64,000 nucleotides of DNA, taken from positions 1 through 64,000 of the forward strand of contig JAJDVY010000041.1 in the NCBI GenBank assembly GCA_022825885.1, in the 5' to 3' direction. A model generated the notes under the pieces. That model did not search any database and was not told the DNA's origin. It was given only the letters and a program-made list of their open reading frames with translations. A program made the translations under genes and the position numbers. The DNA comes from Nitrospirales bacterium (GTDB lineage: Bacteria > Nitrospirota > Nitrospiria > Nitrospirales > UBA8639). Shown here piece after piece: positions 53,727-62,889 of the stretch (positions within the stretch are counted from its first letter, which is position 1; every line of letters begins with the position of its first letter).

Positions 53727-54998
53727 ATGGACATACACGTTGACGTCGTGGTGGTCGGTGCCGGGGGGGGAGGAGCGGTCCTGGGGCTCTTGCTTGCCAG
53801 GAAAGGTATTCGGACCATTGTCCTCGAACAAGCCTCAGGTCCTCCGCACGGCATACGAGGAGAAATCCTCCAGCCAAACGGGCAAAAAATTTTGGACGAT
53901 TTGGGCTTGTTGGATCAATTGCCGAAAAACGCGGTGCAGCCCGTTCGGCACTTTCATTTTCGGCACATTAGGGGGGAGCGGCTGTGTTCGATTGATTACG
54001 ACGAATTGCCTCCTCCCTATAATCGCGCGCTTGTCACTTTGCCACACGTCGCGCATCGGACGGTGCTCGACGCGTTGGAAAAACAGAATCCCGAGGGCTT
54101 GTGGTATAACGCGTCGTTTGCCGATGTCATAAAAAAAGGCAACCACGTCGTCGGAGTCGAAGCAAAGGTTCAAGATAGGCCTGTACGTATTGCCGCGAAA
54201 TTGGTCGTTGGGGCCGATGGACCGGCCTCGAAAGTTCGCGACGCACTCGACATTCCAACCAAACTGTATCGCTATCCCGAAAGCTATCTCGTTGCCATCC
54301 TGGACTGTCCCGAGAAGTTGGAGGAAGCGCAGTATTTTCTCGGAAAAAAAGAAATTCTTGGTTTATTCCCGGCCGCCAAAGAGAAAATCTATCTCGTCTA
54401 CCTGATCAAGGCAGCATCAAAAGACAGCATATGCGCCGCCGGAGTAGCCCCCCTTCATAAACGCTGGTCTGCCATTTACCCTGAACTGTCGGCTACGTTT
54501 CAAGGATTCACGGGTTGGGAGCAAACAGCGGTTATGCCCACGGGGCGTACCCGTGCGCAAACGTGGGTGACCGATGGAGCCGTGCTGATCGGAGATGCCG
54601 CCCATGGAATGAATCCTCATGCCTCTCAAGGACGCATGCAGGCCATGGTCGATGCCACGGTCTTGGCGGATCTGATTCCTGCATGTCTGGCAGAAGACAA
54701 TTTTCAAACATCGCGTTTGAAAACGTTCGAAAAACAGCGTCGTCCCAAAGTCGAAATGCTACAGCGACTTGCCGATGAAGAAGCCTTTTTTTGGAATACG
54801 GGGAATCCGGCACTCGCGTGGCTGCGCAACCGGGTCTTTTCCACCATCGATCAGAATCGGCGGCTGAAATATCGAGTCTTAACGGCAACCGCCGGACTTC
54901 GTGAAACTCCACCGTTCGGGCCCTTGGATCGTTTCCTGGCCTTGGGTCTGGTGCCTGATCCTCGCGCAGACCAACGACCACCTCATGCACTTTCATAA
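53727..54998 (+). CDS. FAD-dependent monooxygenase (UbiH/PHBH fold)
   Basis: The 423-residue flavoprotein has the N-terminal dinucleotide site VVVVGAGGGGAVLGLLLARKG with the E after IVLEQ, the mid-protein DG motif (VVGADGPASKVRDAL) and the C-terminal GD motif (AVLIGDAAHGMNPHASQG). It is a para-hydroxybenzoate-hydroxylase-type enzyme. Candidates are quinone-ring hydroxylation or prenyl-group reduction; sequence alone cannot choose. The ATG at 53727 has no clear ribosome-binding site; a TTG 9 bp upstream is the alternative. The 55038 gene follows closely. Confidence 0.88.
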   Translation: MDIHVDVVVVGAGGGGAVLGLLLARKGIRTIVLEQASGPPHGIRGEILQPNGQKILDDLGLLDQLPKNAVQPVRHFHFRHIRGERLCSIDYDELPPPYNRALVTLPHVAHRTVLDALEKQNPEGLWYNASFADVIKKGNHVVGVEAKVQDRPVRIAAKLVVGADGPASKVRDALDIPTKLYRYPESYLVAILDCPEKLEEAQYFLGKKEILGLFPAAKEKIYLVYLIKAASKDSICAAGVAPLHKRWSAIYPELSATFQGFTGWEQTAVMPTGRTRAQTWVTDGAVLIGDAAHGMNPHASQGRMQAMVDATVLADLIPACLAEDNFQTSRLKTFEKQRRPKVEMLQRLADEEAFFWNTGNPALAWLRNRVFSTIDQNRRLKYRVLTATAGLRETPPFGPLDRFLALGLVPDPRADQRPPHALS

Positions 54999-55037
54999 AA
55001 TCAATGATCACGACGCATTACGGATGAGGCCGTAAGA

Positions 55038-55802
55038 ATGTCCACCAATTCACCCTGGGCACAGTTACAGGAAGAGACGCACGACCCGCTGCGCGGTTTT
55101 CTCCGTTCCATCAAAAAACAAAAGGACCTGAAATTTGAAGCCATCCTTGTCTATGGCAGCGCGGCGAGAGGTGAGTTCCTGCCGGGATATTCCAACATCA
55201 ACGTCCTGATCATCCTCGAACACATTACGCAACCTATTCTTCAACAATGGAGCGGTATCCACAAACAATGGGCCAGGGAAAAGATTGTCGCCCCGTTGTT
55301 TCTCACGCATAGGGATCTTCAACAATCATCGGACGCGTTTCCATTGGAATTTCTGGGTATCAAGGAACAACGCGTCCTCCTGGAAGGACGTGATCCGTTT
55401 CCGGAACTGCACGTCAATACCACGAACCTGTTTCTCCAATGCCGGCAGGAAATCCATGCCAACCTCTTGCGTGTCCGTCAGAATTACGTCGAAGGATGGG
55501 GCAGGATCGAAGCCATCCAAACCTTGTTACCCCTCTCGTTAACCTCGCTGCTTCCGTGTCTCCGCGGCCTGTACCGCCTGCTGGATCGTCCATCGAACAT
55601 GAAATCCCCGGAAGTGCTGGAAGAATTGCAAACCACGTTAAATGTGGATCCTTCAGTGTTCCAGGAAGTCTGGCGCCTGAAGCGCGGTCTCAGTACTCCC
55701 GGAAAACATGAACTGCCCAAGCTGTTGGAGCGTTATCTTGTCGGATTTGGACAACTGGTGGACCGGGTTGATTTGCTGAAACAGGATGAGCGATTTCAAT
55801 GA
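55038..55802 (+). CDS. Nucleotidyltransferase-fold protein with altered acid pair
   Basis: The 254-residue protein has an NTase domain (about 33-120) with GSAARGEFLPGYSNIN. In active enzymes the last part is S-D-x-D, with both acids binding magnesium. Here it is S-N-I-N, so catalysis is doubtful. The C-terminal half is helical. The family resembles the minimal nucleotidyltransferases of the MNT/KNTase type. It may be a regulatory or binding relic. No HEPN partner is adjacent. It is 40 bp after the FAD enzyme. Confidence 0.7.
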   Translation: MSTNSPWAQLQEETHDPLRGFLRSIKKQKDLKFEAILVYGSAARGEFLPGYSNINVLIILEHITQPILQQWSGIHKQWAREKIVAPLFLTHRDLQQSSDAFPLEFLGIKEQRVLLEGRDPFPELHVNTTNLFLQCRQEIHANLLRVRQNYVEGWGRIEAIQTLLPLSLTSLLPCLRGLYRLLDRPSNMKSPEVLEELQTTLNVDPSVFQEVWRLKRGLSTPGKHELPKLLERYLVGFGQLVDRVDLLKQDERFQ

Positions 55803-55862
55803 GTGGAGCAAGAAGGTCCAAAATGTATCATTAGGAAAATGGTTTGACCTTATATTCATGGA

Positions 55863-55902
55863 GCCCTAATATAGGGTCTCAATATAGGGCCTTGATATGG
55901 GG
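55863..55902. promoter_or_regulatory. Candidate toxin-antitoxin operator
   Basis: Three phased boxes (AATATAGGG at 55868 and 55881, TGATATGGG at 55893) are spaced 13 and 12 bp. The first is also part of CCCTA-ATA-TAGGG (55864-55876). They end 18 bp before the antitoxin start and may bind the RHH antitoxin. Confidence 0.5.
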
Positions 55903-55919
55903 TTATTCTGGGGGCCATC

Positions 55920-56153
55920 ATGATTCAAGCCAAATTCAGTCTTGAAGAATCGCACATCCAATTTCTCGAACAACGCAAGCAGTATGGATTTAAAGATAAG
56001 AGCGACGTTGTCCGGACTGCTTTGGATCACTTGCATGCCGAATTAGCCCGGCAACGCTTGCGCGAATCGGCTGATCTGTATGCTGAAACCTACGAGAAGG
56101 ATGATGAAACGCAAGAATGGACAGATACGGCACTCTCGAAGTGGCCGACATGA
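55920..56153 (+). CDS. Ribbon-helix-helix antitoxin
   Basis: The 77-residue protein has an N-terminal beta strand and helix-turn-helix (MIQAKFSLEESHIQFLEQRKQYGFKDKSDVVRTALDHLHAEL) of the CopG/MetJ fold, and an acidic disordered tail (about 50-77) that would bind the toxin. Its stop overlaps the ATG of mazF (ATGA), a hallmark of type II toxin-antitoxin pairs. Phased repeats upstream suggest autoregulation. It lies between the NTase-fold gene and a TPM protein. Confidence 0.85.
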   Translation: MIQAKFSLEESHIQFLEQRKQYGFKDKSDVVRTALDHLHAELARQRLRESADLYAETYEKDDETQEWTDTALSKWPT

Positions 56154-56506
56154 GTGTGTTAAAGCGGGGGATGGTCATCGACGTCAATCTTAATCCCACC
56201 AAGGGGTCGGAGACCGGAAAAATTAGGCCATGTGTGATCGTCATGAACGATACGTATAATGCGCGTGTCCCGGTTATCCAAGTCGTGCCGTTAACGGCAT
56301 GGCATGAGAAGAAAACACGCGTGATAACCAATGTGAAAATTGTGCCGTCTTCCCGCAACGGATTGACCAAACAATCAGTGGCAGATTGCCTGCAGACCCG
56401 CCCAATTGATCACCGTACTCGATTAGTCAAGATACGTGGTGAGCTTGAAGCTCAGGATATGGTCAAAATTGGCGATGCCTTAAAAATTGTTTTTGACATC
56501 ACGTAG
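56150..56506 (+). CDS. MazF/PemK-family toxin (endoribonuclease)
   Basis: The 118-residue protein starts VLKRGMVIDVNLNPTKGSETGKIRPCVIVMNDTYN, the MazF/PemK signature with the RP-x-V-I segment, and carries VPLTAW and SVADCLQTRPID, where the Thr/Ser/Gln site residues fall. It cleaves mRNA at short sequences when the antitoxin is lost. The overlapping ATGA start with the antitoxin favours coordinated translation. An earlier in-frame ATG at 56117 lies within the antitoxin gene and is less likely. Confidence 0.9.
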   Translation: MSVLKRGMVIDVNLNPTKGSETGKIRPCVIVMNDTYNARVPVIQVVPLTAWHEKKTRVITNVKIVPSSRNGLTKQSVADCLQTRPIDHRTRLVKIRGELEAQDMVKIGDALKIVFDIT

Positions 56507-56660
56507 TGCATGAGGCTGCGACCTTCCCTCAAGAGTAAAGCTGGAGCCATGTGGAACATGGATGGCGTCTAAAGATTACCTGCAAGCAAGGTTACGTCTT
56601 TCATGTTGCGTTTGACTATGGCGTGGCCCAATGGAGCAGACATTGCTCCTGAGGCGCTAT

Positions 56661-57419
56661 ATGAGAAAATTGCTGACTGACAAGATACTGTGGCGTTCAG
56701 CGTCTCTATTCTTTCTTTTTGTTCTGTTTGCGTGCGTGTCTCCAGAAGGAGCCAGTGCCGCCGGGGGAGAGAAGAAACCTGCTTTCCCGAAGCCGCTTGG
56801 CTACGTCAGTGATTACGCGGATTTGATGGAAGCCGATTGGCAGAATCGCATTCGGCTGGTCTGCAAAGAACTGGAAGACCGTACGGGGATTGAAATGATC
56901 GTCGTTGCGATCGAAACAGCCAGCCCGCACTCACATACACGGGCATATGCAGAAGGGTTGTATAAGGAGTGGCATATCGGCGCGGCCCAGCAGGAGCGGG
57001 GCATGTTGTTGCTCGCTTCCTTGAAAGAGCGGCAAGCCGTCGTGGTCCTCGGACGTAGCTTGCTCTCGGCAGTCGGAAAACCGAAGCTGGATGAATTATC
57101 CGAGCAATATCTCATCCCCATGTTCCAAAATACCCGGTACGGTGAATCCCTGTACCGGACCGCGGTAGGCCTGGCCTCGGCGTCGGGCAGTGCGATCCAA
57201 GCGGCCGCTGAACCCAAACGCTCGTCGAGCGCGGGGTTTTGGATGAACCTGGCCGTAGCGTTGGCCATGCTGTTTGCCCTCTGGCGATTCACCCGCCCGG
57301 AACGGCGGCATCCTTTTCAACGTTGGCGACGGGGTGGGTATTGGAGTACAGGCCAGGGTGGATTCAAAGGTAACTTCGGCGGGTTCGGCGGAAGTACGAG
57401 AGGGCAGGGGTTGTCGTAA
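56661..57419 (+). CDS. TPM-domain protein (YgcG-like)
   Basis: The 252-residue protein has an N-terminal membrane segment or signal (about 10-30) and a TPM domain (about 40-180: LGYVSDYADLMEADWQNRIRLVCKELEDRTGIEMIVVAI, then SLYRTAVGLASA). A second hydrophobic segment (about 193-208) is followed by a basic, Gly-rich tail (GGFKGNFGGFGGS). TPM proteins are periplasmic with a single C-terminal anchor; some are linked to repair or phosphatase activity. An alternative start at 56631 would add ten residues. GAGGCG precedes the chosen ATG. Confidence 0.8.
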   Translation: MRKLLTDKILWRSASLFFLFVLFACVSPEGASAAGGEKKPAFPKPLGYVSDYADLMEADWQNRIRLVCKELEDRTGIEMIVVAIETASPHSHTRAYAEGLYKEWHIGAAQQERGMLLLASLKERQAVVVLGRSLLSAVGKPKLDELSEQYLIPMFQNTRYGESLYRTAVGLASASGSAIQAAAEPKRSSSAGFWMNLAVALAMLFALWRFTRPERRHPFQRWRRGGYWSTGQGGFKGNFGGFGGSTRGQGLS

Positions 57420-57460
57420 CGCATGCCGTAGATCCGGGAAATCCCTCTACCTCCCCTTGG

Positions 57461-57481
57461 CCCCTCCTTACAAAGGAGGGG
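57461..57481. terminator. Hairpin CCCCTCCTT-ACA-AAGGAGGGG
   Basis: A perfect 9-bp inverted repeat between the convergent TPM and DUF3386 genes, after a pyrimidine-rich stretch. The same hairpin kind is a well-known dispersed repeat in many bacteria. It probably ends both transcripts. Confidence 0.65.
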
Positions 57482-57568
57482 AAGGGAAAATAGGCAGTGG
57501 AATTCATCTGCGAATGAACGAACTGCTGGAATCCTGGCTAGGCGGACAACCTTTCCTCATTTTCACTT

Positions 57569-58240
57569 CTACAGCGGCTTGTGGTTTTCAAACGTGATCG
57601 TACGCGTCACCGTGGCGCCTTTTTCATACGAAATGATGCGGCGGGTTGCAGGCAGGTCCGCATGGCCCACTCTGGTGTGAGAATCCGAAAAACTCTCCAC
57701 GTTGGCCAGTGATCCGTCCTTGGGCGAGTAGTAATACACGGTATAGCGGGTCGTCAGATATTTTTCGTCCTGCGTCAGCGCGCTGTCTTCGACGTTAATC
57801 GTAAAGGCCACGTGCGGCATCTTCCGATTAATTTGGGTGATGCGGTCGTCTTTGATGCGATAGCTGGAGCCCATGGAATCGCCCAACCCGATGCGGGGCC
57901 CCTGAGGATGATTTTCCTCACCCTCAAAGGATAGATTGTATTTTCCATCGGATTCCTCGAAACTTCGCGGCCCACGATGCGTGGCGATCATCGAAATTTG
58001 ACCTTGAGCCCATTGTTGGAGTTCTTCATTCGGAAGAGATACTTCGACTTCCTTTGAGGATTTCACCGTGACTTTTCCTGCGGTTTCTTCCCCATTCACG
58101 TTGATGCGCAGGTCGGCTTCGAACCCTCCAAAGTTCTCAGGCCACCGTGAGGTTTTTGTAAATGCACGTCGCAAGAGTTCGCGAGCCTTGGTATCATCAG
58201 CAATTTCGGTTTTGCCTTCTTCACGTGTATACGTTTCCAT
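57569..58240 (-). CDS. DUF3386 family protein
   Basis: The 223-residue protein matches the DUF3386 family known from cyanobacteria and Nitrospirota: ARELLRRAFTKTSRWPENFGGFEADLRI near the start, repeated antiparallel strand segments in the middle (NLSFEGEENHPQGPRIGLGDSMGSSYRIKDDRITQINR) and GATVTRTITFENHKPL at the end. It is soluble with no signal peptide. Function is unknown. AAGGAAGGAGCG precedes the ATG; a longer frame upstream lacks support. Confidence 0.85.
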   Translation of the reverse strand: METYTREEGKTEIADDTKARELLRRAFTKTSRWPENFGGFEADLRINVNGEETAGKVTVKSSKEVEVSLPNEELQQWAQGQISMIATHRGPRSFEESDGKYNLSFEGEENHPQGPRIGLGDSMGSSYRIKDDRITQINRKMPHVAFTINVEDSALTQDEKYLTTRYTVYYYSPKDGSLANVESFSDSHTRVGHADLPATRRIISYEKGATVTRTITFENHKPL

Positions 58241-58344
58241 TCGAGAGACGCTCCTTCCTTCTAAAAACCGGACGTGAGTAAATTTGAAAACAATCGTTAT
58301 CATATCATAGAAAATTCACCGGAAGAGGACAACTGAAGCTCGCA

Positions 58345-58374
58345 GGCAGGGAACAATGAGCGTTGTTCCCTGCC
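58345..58374. repeat. 30-bp near-palindrome (copy 3)
   Basis: GGCAGGGAACAA (58345-58356) and TTGTTCCCTGCC (58363-58374) flank TGAGCG. The frame of the sequence (AGGGA-N-CAA...TTG-N-TCCCT) matches the perfect palindromes at 9200 and 13590, with the centre drifted. It lies between divergent genes, so a terminator role is less obvious here. Confidence 0.7.
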
Positions 58375-58472
58375 AAGGTTTTCCCTTATGATGCAAATTT
58401 GTTCTCCCGGACGATGTTGCACCCCGATCTTTCACGATCAATCAATTCGCATTGAAGCAAAGGATTTGTTTG

Positions 58473-59330
58473 ATGCAAAGAGTGCGTAAGCGGACCAGGA
58501 AACGTCCGACCATGGCTGACCGGGCCGACCCTCATGTTCTATATCAGAAAAGTGTCCAAAGTCCGGATTTCGACATTCCGTTTTTTGCCGAATATTTTGA
58601 GAACTATACGGGGCATCCCTTGCGCTCATTGCGGGAAGATTTTTGTGGCACCGCGGCGTTGTCGACGTATTTTGTGACGCAACACCCTGAGAATCACGCT
58701 ATCGGGATCGACCTGGATTGGCCAACGCTCAATTGGGGCATCAAACATAACGTATCGCCCTTGACCGTGGATCAGCAAGACAGGCTGACGCTCATTCACG
58801 GCAACGTGCTGGACGCTCATCCTTCACGCGTACAATTGGCAATGGCGTTGAATTTCAGCTATATGGTCTTTAAGGATCGTCCCACGCTCCTGCAATACTT
58901 CAAAAGAGCAAAAGAAGCGATAGCGCCGGGCGGCATGTTTCTCCTGGACATCTGGGGAGGCAGTGAAAGTCAGGTTTTACAGGAAGAACCGCGTGACATC
59001 GATAACTCCGACGATGACAAGATAGGCGATTTTACCTATATTTGGGATCAGGACGCTTTCGACCCCGCCACGTATTTTTGTACAATGCGCATGCATTTTG
59101 CTTTTCAAGACGGCAGTGAACTCCGCAACGCCTTTGTCTATGACTGGCGCATGTGGACCATGCCTGAAGTCATGGAATTATTGAACGAGGCCGGATTCCG
59201 AGATGTGCATTTTCTTTGGGAAGGTACCAATCGAAAAACGAACGAAGGAACAGGCACCTACCACCGGGCGGAGAGCGGTGAACCCGATTCGGCATGGGTG
59301 ACGTATATTCTTGGCGTCAATCCCAATTGA
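58473..59330 (+). CDS. Class I SAM-dependent methyltransferase
   Basis: The 285-residue protein has a Rossmann-like SAM site around REDFCGTAALSTYF and AIGIDLDWPTLN, then GNVLDAH and a later helix with APGGMFLLDIWGG, typical of class I methyltransferases. The C-terminal part (TNRKTNEGTGTYHRAESGEPDSAWVTYIL) is family-specific. The acceptor is unknown. AAAGGA lies before ATG 58473, giving a basic N-terminal leader; a second ATG at 58512 (MADRADP) is also possible. An A/T-rich gap follows, then purL. Confidence 0.85.
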   Translation: MQRVRKRTRKRPTMADRADPHVLYQKSVQSPDFDIPFFAEYFENYTGHPLRSLREDFCGTAALSTYFVTQHPENHAIGIDLDWPTLNWGIKHNVSPLTVDQQDRLTLIHGNVLDAHPSRVQLAMALNFSYMVFKDRPTLLQYFKRAKEAIAPGGMFLLDIWGGSESQVLQEEPRDIDNSDDDKIGDFTYIWDQDAFDPATYFCTMRMHFAFQDGSELRNAFVYDWRMWTMPEVMELLNEAGFRDVHFLWEGTNRKTNEGTGTYHRAESGEPDSAWVTYILGVNPN

Positions 59331-59407
59331 CGAAATACACAATGATAAAATAAAAATAATATTTTCATGTATTTCTATGTTTTAATTGAACTAAAAGTTT
59401 AATTGTT
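59331..59407. other. AT-rich spacer before purL
   Basis: A 77-bp island almost entirely A and T, like that before rtcB. purL has no Shine-Dalgarno sequence, so either the leader is unusual or translation uses an unstructured AT-rich site. A PurR-like box was not found. Confidence 0.45.
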
Positions 59408-61651
59408 ATGGATCAATCGTCCATCAACGTCACACCTGAAGTGATTCAACGACACGGCCTGACGGAAGAGGAATATGGGCAGATCCTCAAGCACTTGGGC
59501 CGTGAACCGAACCTGACGGAACTCGGGATCTTTTCGGTGATGTGGAGCGAACATTGTTCGTATAAGAGTTCCCGTGTTCATTTGAAACGGTTTCCCACAG
59601 AAGGGGAGTGGGTAGTCCAAGGACCTGGCGAGAATGCCGGGGCTGTGGATATCGGCGACGGCCTTTCCGTGGTCTTTAAAATGGAATCCCATAATCATCC
59701 GTCGTTCATCGAACCGTTTCAAGGGGCGGCGACCGGAGTCGGCGGGATTTTACGCGACATATTCACGATGGGCGCACGACCTATTGCCTTATTGGATTCC
59801 CTCAGGTTCGGCGAGCTGGATCTTCCAAGGAATCGTCATCTGTTAAAGGGCGTGGTTTCCGGCATTTCCTGGTACGGGAACTGTATTGGCGTCCCCACGG
59901 TCGGCGGTGAAATCGCCTTTAACGACATTTATGCCAAAAACCCCCTGGTGAACGTCTTTTGCCTGGGCATCGTCAAAACCAATGAGTTGCTTCGAGGCCG
60001 TGCCGGCGGTGTCGGTAATCCGGTCTTGTATATCGGCGCCAAAACCGGTCGTGACGGCATCCACGGGGCCACGATGGCTTCAGACAGTTTCGATGATACT
60101 TCTGAACAGAAGCGACCCAACGTTCAGGTTGGCGACCCTTTTTTGGAAAAATTGCTCCTGGAAGCCTGCCTGGAATTTCTGGACCAACGTCTTCTCGTCG
60201 GCATTCAGGACATGGGCGCAGCCGGTCTCACGAGTTCATCATGTGAAATGGCCTCACGAGCCGGGACGGGCATTGAACTGGAACTAGCCGACGTACCCCG
60301 TCGTGAGCCAAACATGACGCCTTACGAATTGATGCTGTCGGAATCCCAGGAACGCATGTTACTCGTGGCCGGTGCCGGCAAAGAAGAGCAGGTCATTGCC
60401 ATTTGCCGAAAATGGGGGATTGATGCCGCTGTGATCGGAAAAGTCACGGATGACGGGTTTATCCGCATCAAGGAACAGGGAACCGTGGTGGCGGAAATGC
60501 CGGCCAAAGCCCTGGTCGATGAGAGTCCGAAGTATGAGCGTCCGGCCAAGCCTCCCGAATACCAGGATCTCCTGCAATCCCTGACGATTGAAAATCTGCC
60601 TGACGTCCAGGATGCGGAGAACGTTTTGCTTCGCTTACTGGATTCGCCGACGATTGCCAGCAAGGCCTGGGTCTATCGACAATACGACCACATGGTGGGC
60701 ATCGATACCCTTGTCCGTCCGGGTTCGGATGCGGCCGTGATGCGCATCAAAGACACAAACAAGGCCTTGGCCGTTGCAACGGACGGCAACAGCCGGTACT
60801 GTCTCTTGAACCCGTACGTGGGCGGCACCTTGACCGTGGCGGAAGCAGCCCGGAACCTCGTGTGCTCGGGGGCGCAACCCATCGGGGTCACGGATTGCCT
60901 GAATTTCGGCAACCCCGAGCGGCAGGACATCATGTGGCAGTTCGTATTGGCTGTCGAAGGCATTGCCGATGCCTGCCGAACTTTCGGCATCCCCGTTGTC
61001 AGCGGCAACGTTAGCCTGTATAACGAAACCAACGGTCTGTCGATTTATCCCACGCCGATTATCGGCATGGTCGGGCTCATCGAGCCGGCCGACCGCATGG
61101 TTACCCAGTGGTTTAAAAGTCCCGATGATTGCGTTATTCTTTTGGGTGAAACCCAGGAAGATTTGGGTGGAACCGAATACTTGAAAGTCGTACATTATCG
61201 TGAGCAGGGAGCTCCTCCATGGCTCAATCTCGATGCGGAAAAGACCTTGCACGATTGCATGCTCCGCTTGACGGCGGAGGGCTTGGTGCAATCCGCTCAT
61301 GATTGTTCAGACGGTGGATTGGCCGTGACCTTGGCGGAATGCTGTTTTTCCCCTCAGGTCGCTCAGGACAAGCGGTTGGGTGCGACAATTCAACTGAATT
61401 CAAACAGCCTTCGTACTGACGCCTTGCTCTTCGGAGAAAGCCCCTCACGAATCATTCTTTCGGCATCACCCGGACAGGTCGAGCGCGTGCTGGCCATTGC
61501 CCGGGAGTATGAGGTGCCCGCCAGGGGTATTGGTACGGTCGGCGGTGACCGTTTGACTGTGCATGTGGATGACTGCCCCACGATCGACGTGCCGGTTTCC
61601 GCACTCTTCGAACAATGGAGCCGAAGTCTGGAATCCAAGCTGTCGGCTTGA
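59408..61651 (+). CDS. purL: Phosphoribosylformylglycinamidine synthase II
   Basis: PurL converts FGAR and glutamine-derived ammonia to FGAM in purine synthesis. The 747-residue protein is the bacterial small PurL (no glutaminase domain), with [49 protein letters not shown] and [14 protein letters not shown]. It therefore needs separate PurQ and PurS, which are not seen. Length is normal. A lipoprotein gene interrupts the route to purF, which is not the usual order. Confidence 0.96.
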   Translation: MDQSSINVTPEVIQRHGLTEEEYGQILKHLGREPNLTELGIFSVMWSEHCSYKSSRVHLKRFPTEGEWVVQGPGENAGAVDIGDGLSVVFKMESHNHPSFIEPFQGAATGVGGILRDIFTMGARPIALLDSLRFGELDLPRNRHLLKGVVSGISWYGNCIGVPTVGGEIAFNDIYAKNPLVNVFCLGIVKTNELLRGRAGGVGNPVLYIGAKTGRDGIHGATMASDSFDDTSEQKRPNVQVGDPFLEKLLLEACLEFLDQRLLVGIQDMGAAGLTSSSCEMASRAGTGIELELADVPRREPNMTPYELMLSESQERMLLVAGAGKEEQVIAICRKWGIDAAVIGKVTDDGFIRIKEQGTVVAEMPAKALVDESPKYERPAKPPEYQDLLQSLTIENLPDVQDAENVLLRLLDSPTIASKAWVYRQYDHMVGIDTLVRPGSDAAVMRIKDTNKALAVATDGNSRYCLLNPYVGGTLTVAEAARNLVCSGAQPIGVTDCLNFGNPERQDIMWQFVLAVEGIADACRTFGIPVVSGNVSLYNETNGLSIYPTPIIGMVGLIEPADRMVTQWFKSPDDCVILLGETQEDLGGTEYLKVVHYREQGAPPWLNLDAEKTLHDCMLRLTAEGLVQSAHDCSDGGLAVTLAECCFSPQVAQDKRLGATIQLNSNSLRTDALLFGESPSRIILSASPGQVERVLAIAREYEVPARGIGTVGGDRLTVHVDDCPTIDVPVSALFEQWSRSLESKLSA

Positions 61652-61799
61652 GTGAAGGCAAGACACGATTGACGACGTTCAGATACAAGGGGATTTATGG
61701 CGTCAGGTTCTCCTGATCCAACGGCCCGTTATCTGAACGATGCCACGTTTTGGTTGCATGAAGGAACCCATGAGCGAACAGCAGAAAGGAATCAATCTG

Positions 61800-62828
61800 A
61801 TGAGAGGGCAGCGAATGCTGATAATGGGCATGGCGGGCTGGATCATGGTCCTCAGTGGATGTTTGGGGAGCGGCGGGTCGCTGCCTGATATCCCCATCCC
61901 CACGCTCACGCCCGTCCCTCAACCGTTTCGGACAGAGACCACCTTTGTCGACGGTGTCCTCAGTATCGACGTGCGTTACCCTGACGGCCGTACCCGCACC
62001 CTCAATACCGTCCGGCACGTGGAACGGTCGTGGGGGCTGTACCTTCCCCGCCCCGTGCAACCCAATTTTTCCAGCCGCGAATGGTTACTCTCGGAGAACC
62101 ACTATGACGGCAGGATTATGGCCTATGTCGCCGCTTCGTGGAACGACGCCGATGAGACGGATTACCTTGCGGGAGGATGGTGGCTGATCTACCCACCTGG
62201 TGTTCCCTATACGGATTTCGATTCTGCCACACGGGGGATCTTTGCCGATGGACCGGAACTCGACCCTGCGAGACCGCCAGATCTCCCCCTCACAGGCACG
62301 GCTGCTTATGTCGGAGGGATGAGCGGTTTATACACGTATCACTATGGTCGTGCGTGGGGTGAGTTGGCCGAGACTTCCGAGCTCACGGAGTTTGTGGGGC
62401 CCATGTCGCTGACCGCCGACTTCAACCAGAATCGTCTCACGGGGTGCCTTGGGTGTGAAGGGTCAATTGAAACCGCAGCAGGTCGCTACCTCTACCCACT
62501 CGTGCCATGGCAAGGAGACGATCCTGAGGCGTTGCCGACCGACTACGAACTGCACTTTGCCTCATCCTTTGGCGCGAACGGCACATTCGAGGATACAGCC
62601 ATCACCGTGACGCATTCCGAACGCACCATCACGCATGCTGCCGGGACGTGGCAGGGTCAGTTCTCGAACGTGCCGGACGTGGACGGCAATCCCCGCCGTG
62701 TGGTCGGCTCGACCGATGTGCATTTCGCGGAAGACGATGGCTCGCAAGGGCAGTTTACGGGGTTCTTTGATGCGCTGACGCCCGCCACGCTGACACCTCC
62801 TGGGGGCCGTGCAGGTAATACGGAATGA
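61800..62828 (+). CDS. Surface-type lipoprotein
   Basis: The 342-residue protein has lipobox VLSGC (Cys near residue 20) and a large beta-rich body with aromatic and Gly-rich strands: GTAAYVGGMSGLYTYHYGRAWGELAE, TADFNQNRLTGCLGCEGSIE, FGANGTFEDTAITV, and a closing GSQGQFTGFFDAL. That pattern resembles the barrel domain of TbpB-like or Slam-type surface lipoproteins. AAAGGAATC precedes ATG 61800; starts at 61770 and 61740 are longer. It lies between purL and purF, which is unexpected. Function is unknown. Confidence 0.7.
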   Translation: MRGQRMLIMGMAGWIMVLSGCLGSGGSLPDIPIPTLTPVPQPFRTETTFVDGVLSIDVRYPDGRTRTLNTVRHVERSWGLYLPRPVQPNFSSREWLLSENHYDGRIMAYVAASWNDADETDYLAGGWWLIYPPGVPYTDFDSATRGIFADGPELDPARPPDLPLTGTAAYVGGMSGLYTYHYGRAWGELAETSELTEFVGPMSLTADFNQNRLTGCLGCEGSIETAAGRYLYPLVPWQGDDPEALPTDYELHFASSFGANGTFEDTAITVTHSERTITHAAGTWQGQFSNVPDVDGNPRRVVGSTDVHFAEDDGSQGQFTGFFDALTPATLTPPGGRAGNTE

Positions 62829-62889
62829 AACGTGACGCCGCTCAGTCGAGCAATCCATTTGGAAGGAGAGGGGAGGTGGAGAGCGGTAT

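Noticed and set aside
61697-61888. Short frame starting MASGSPDP with an AGGGG site before it
   Set aside because: It overlaps the lipoprotein start in another frame and turns into low-complexity sequence after about 26 codons; no family resemblance.
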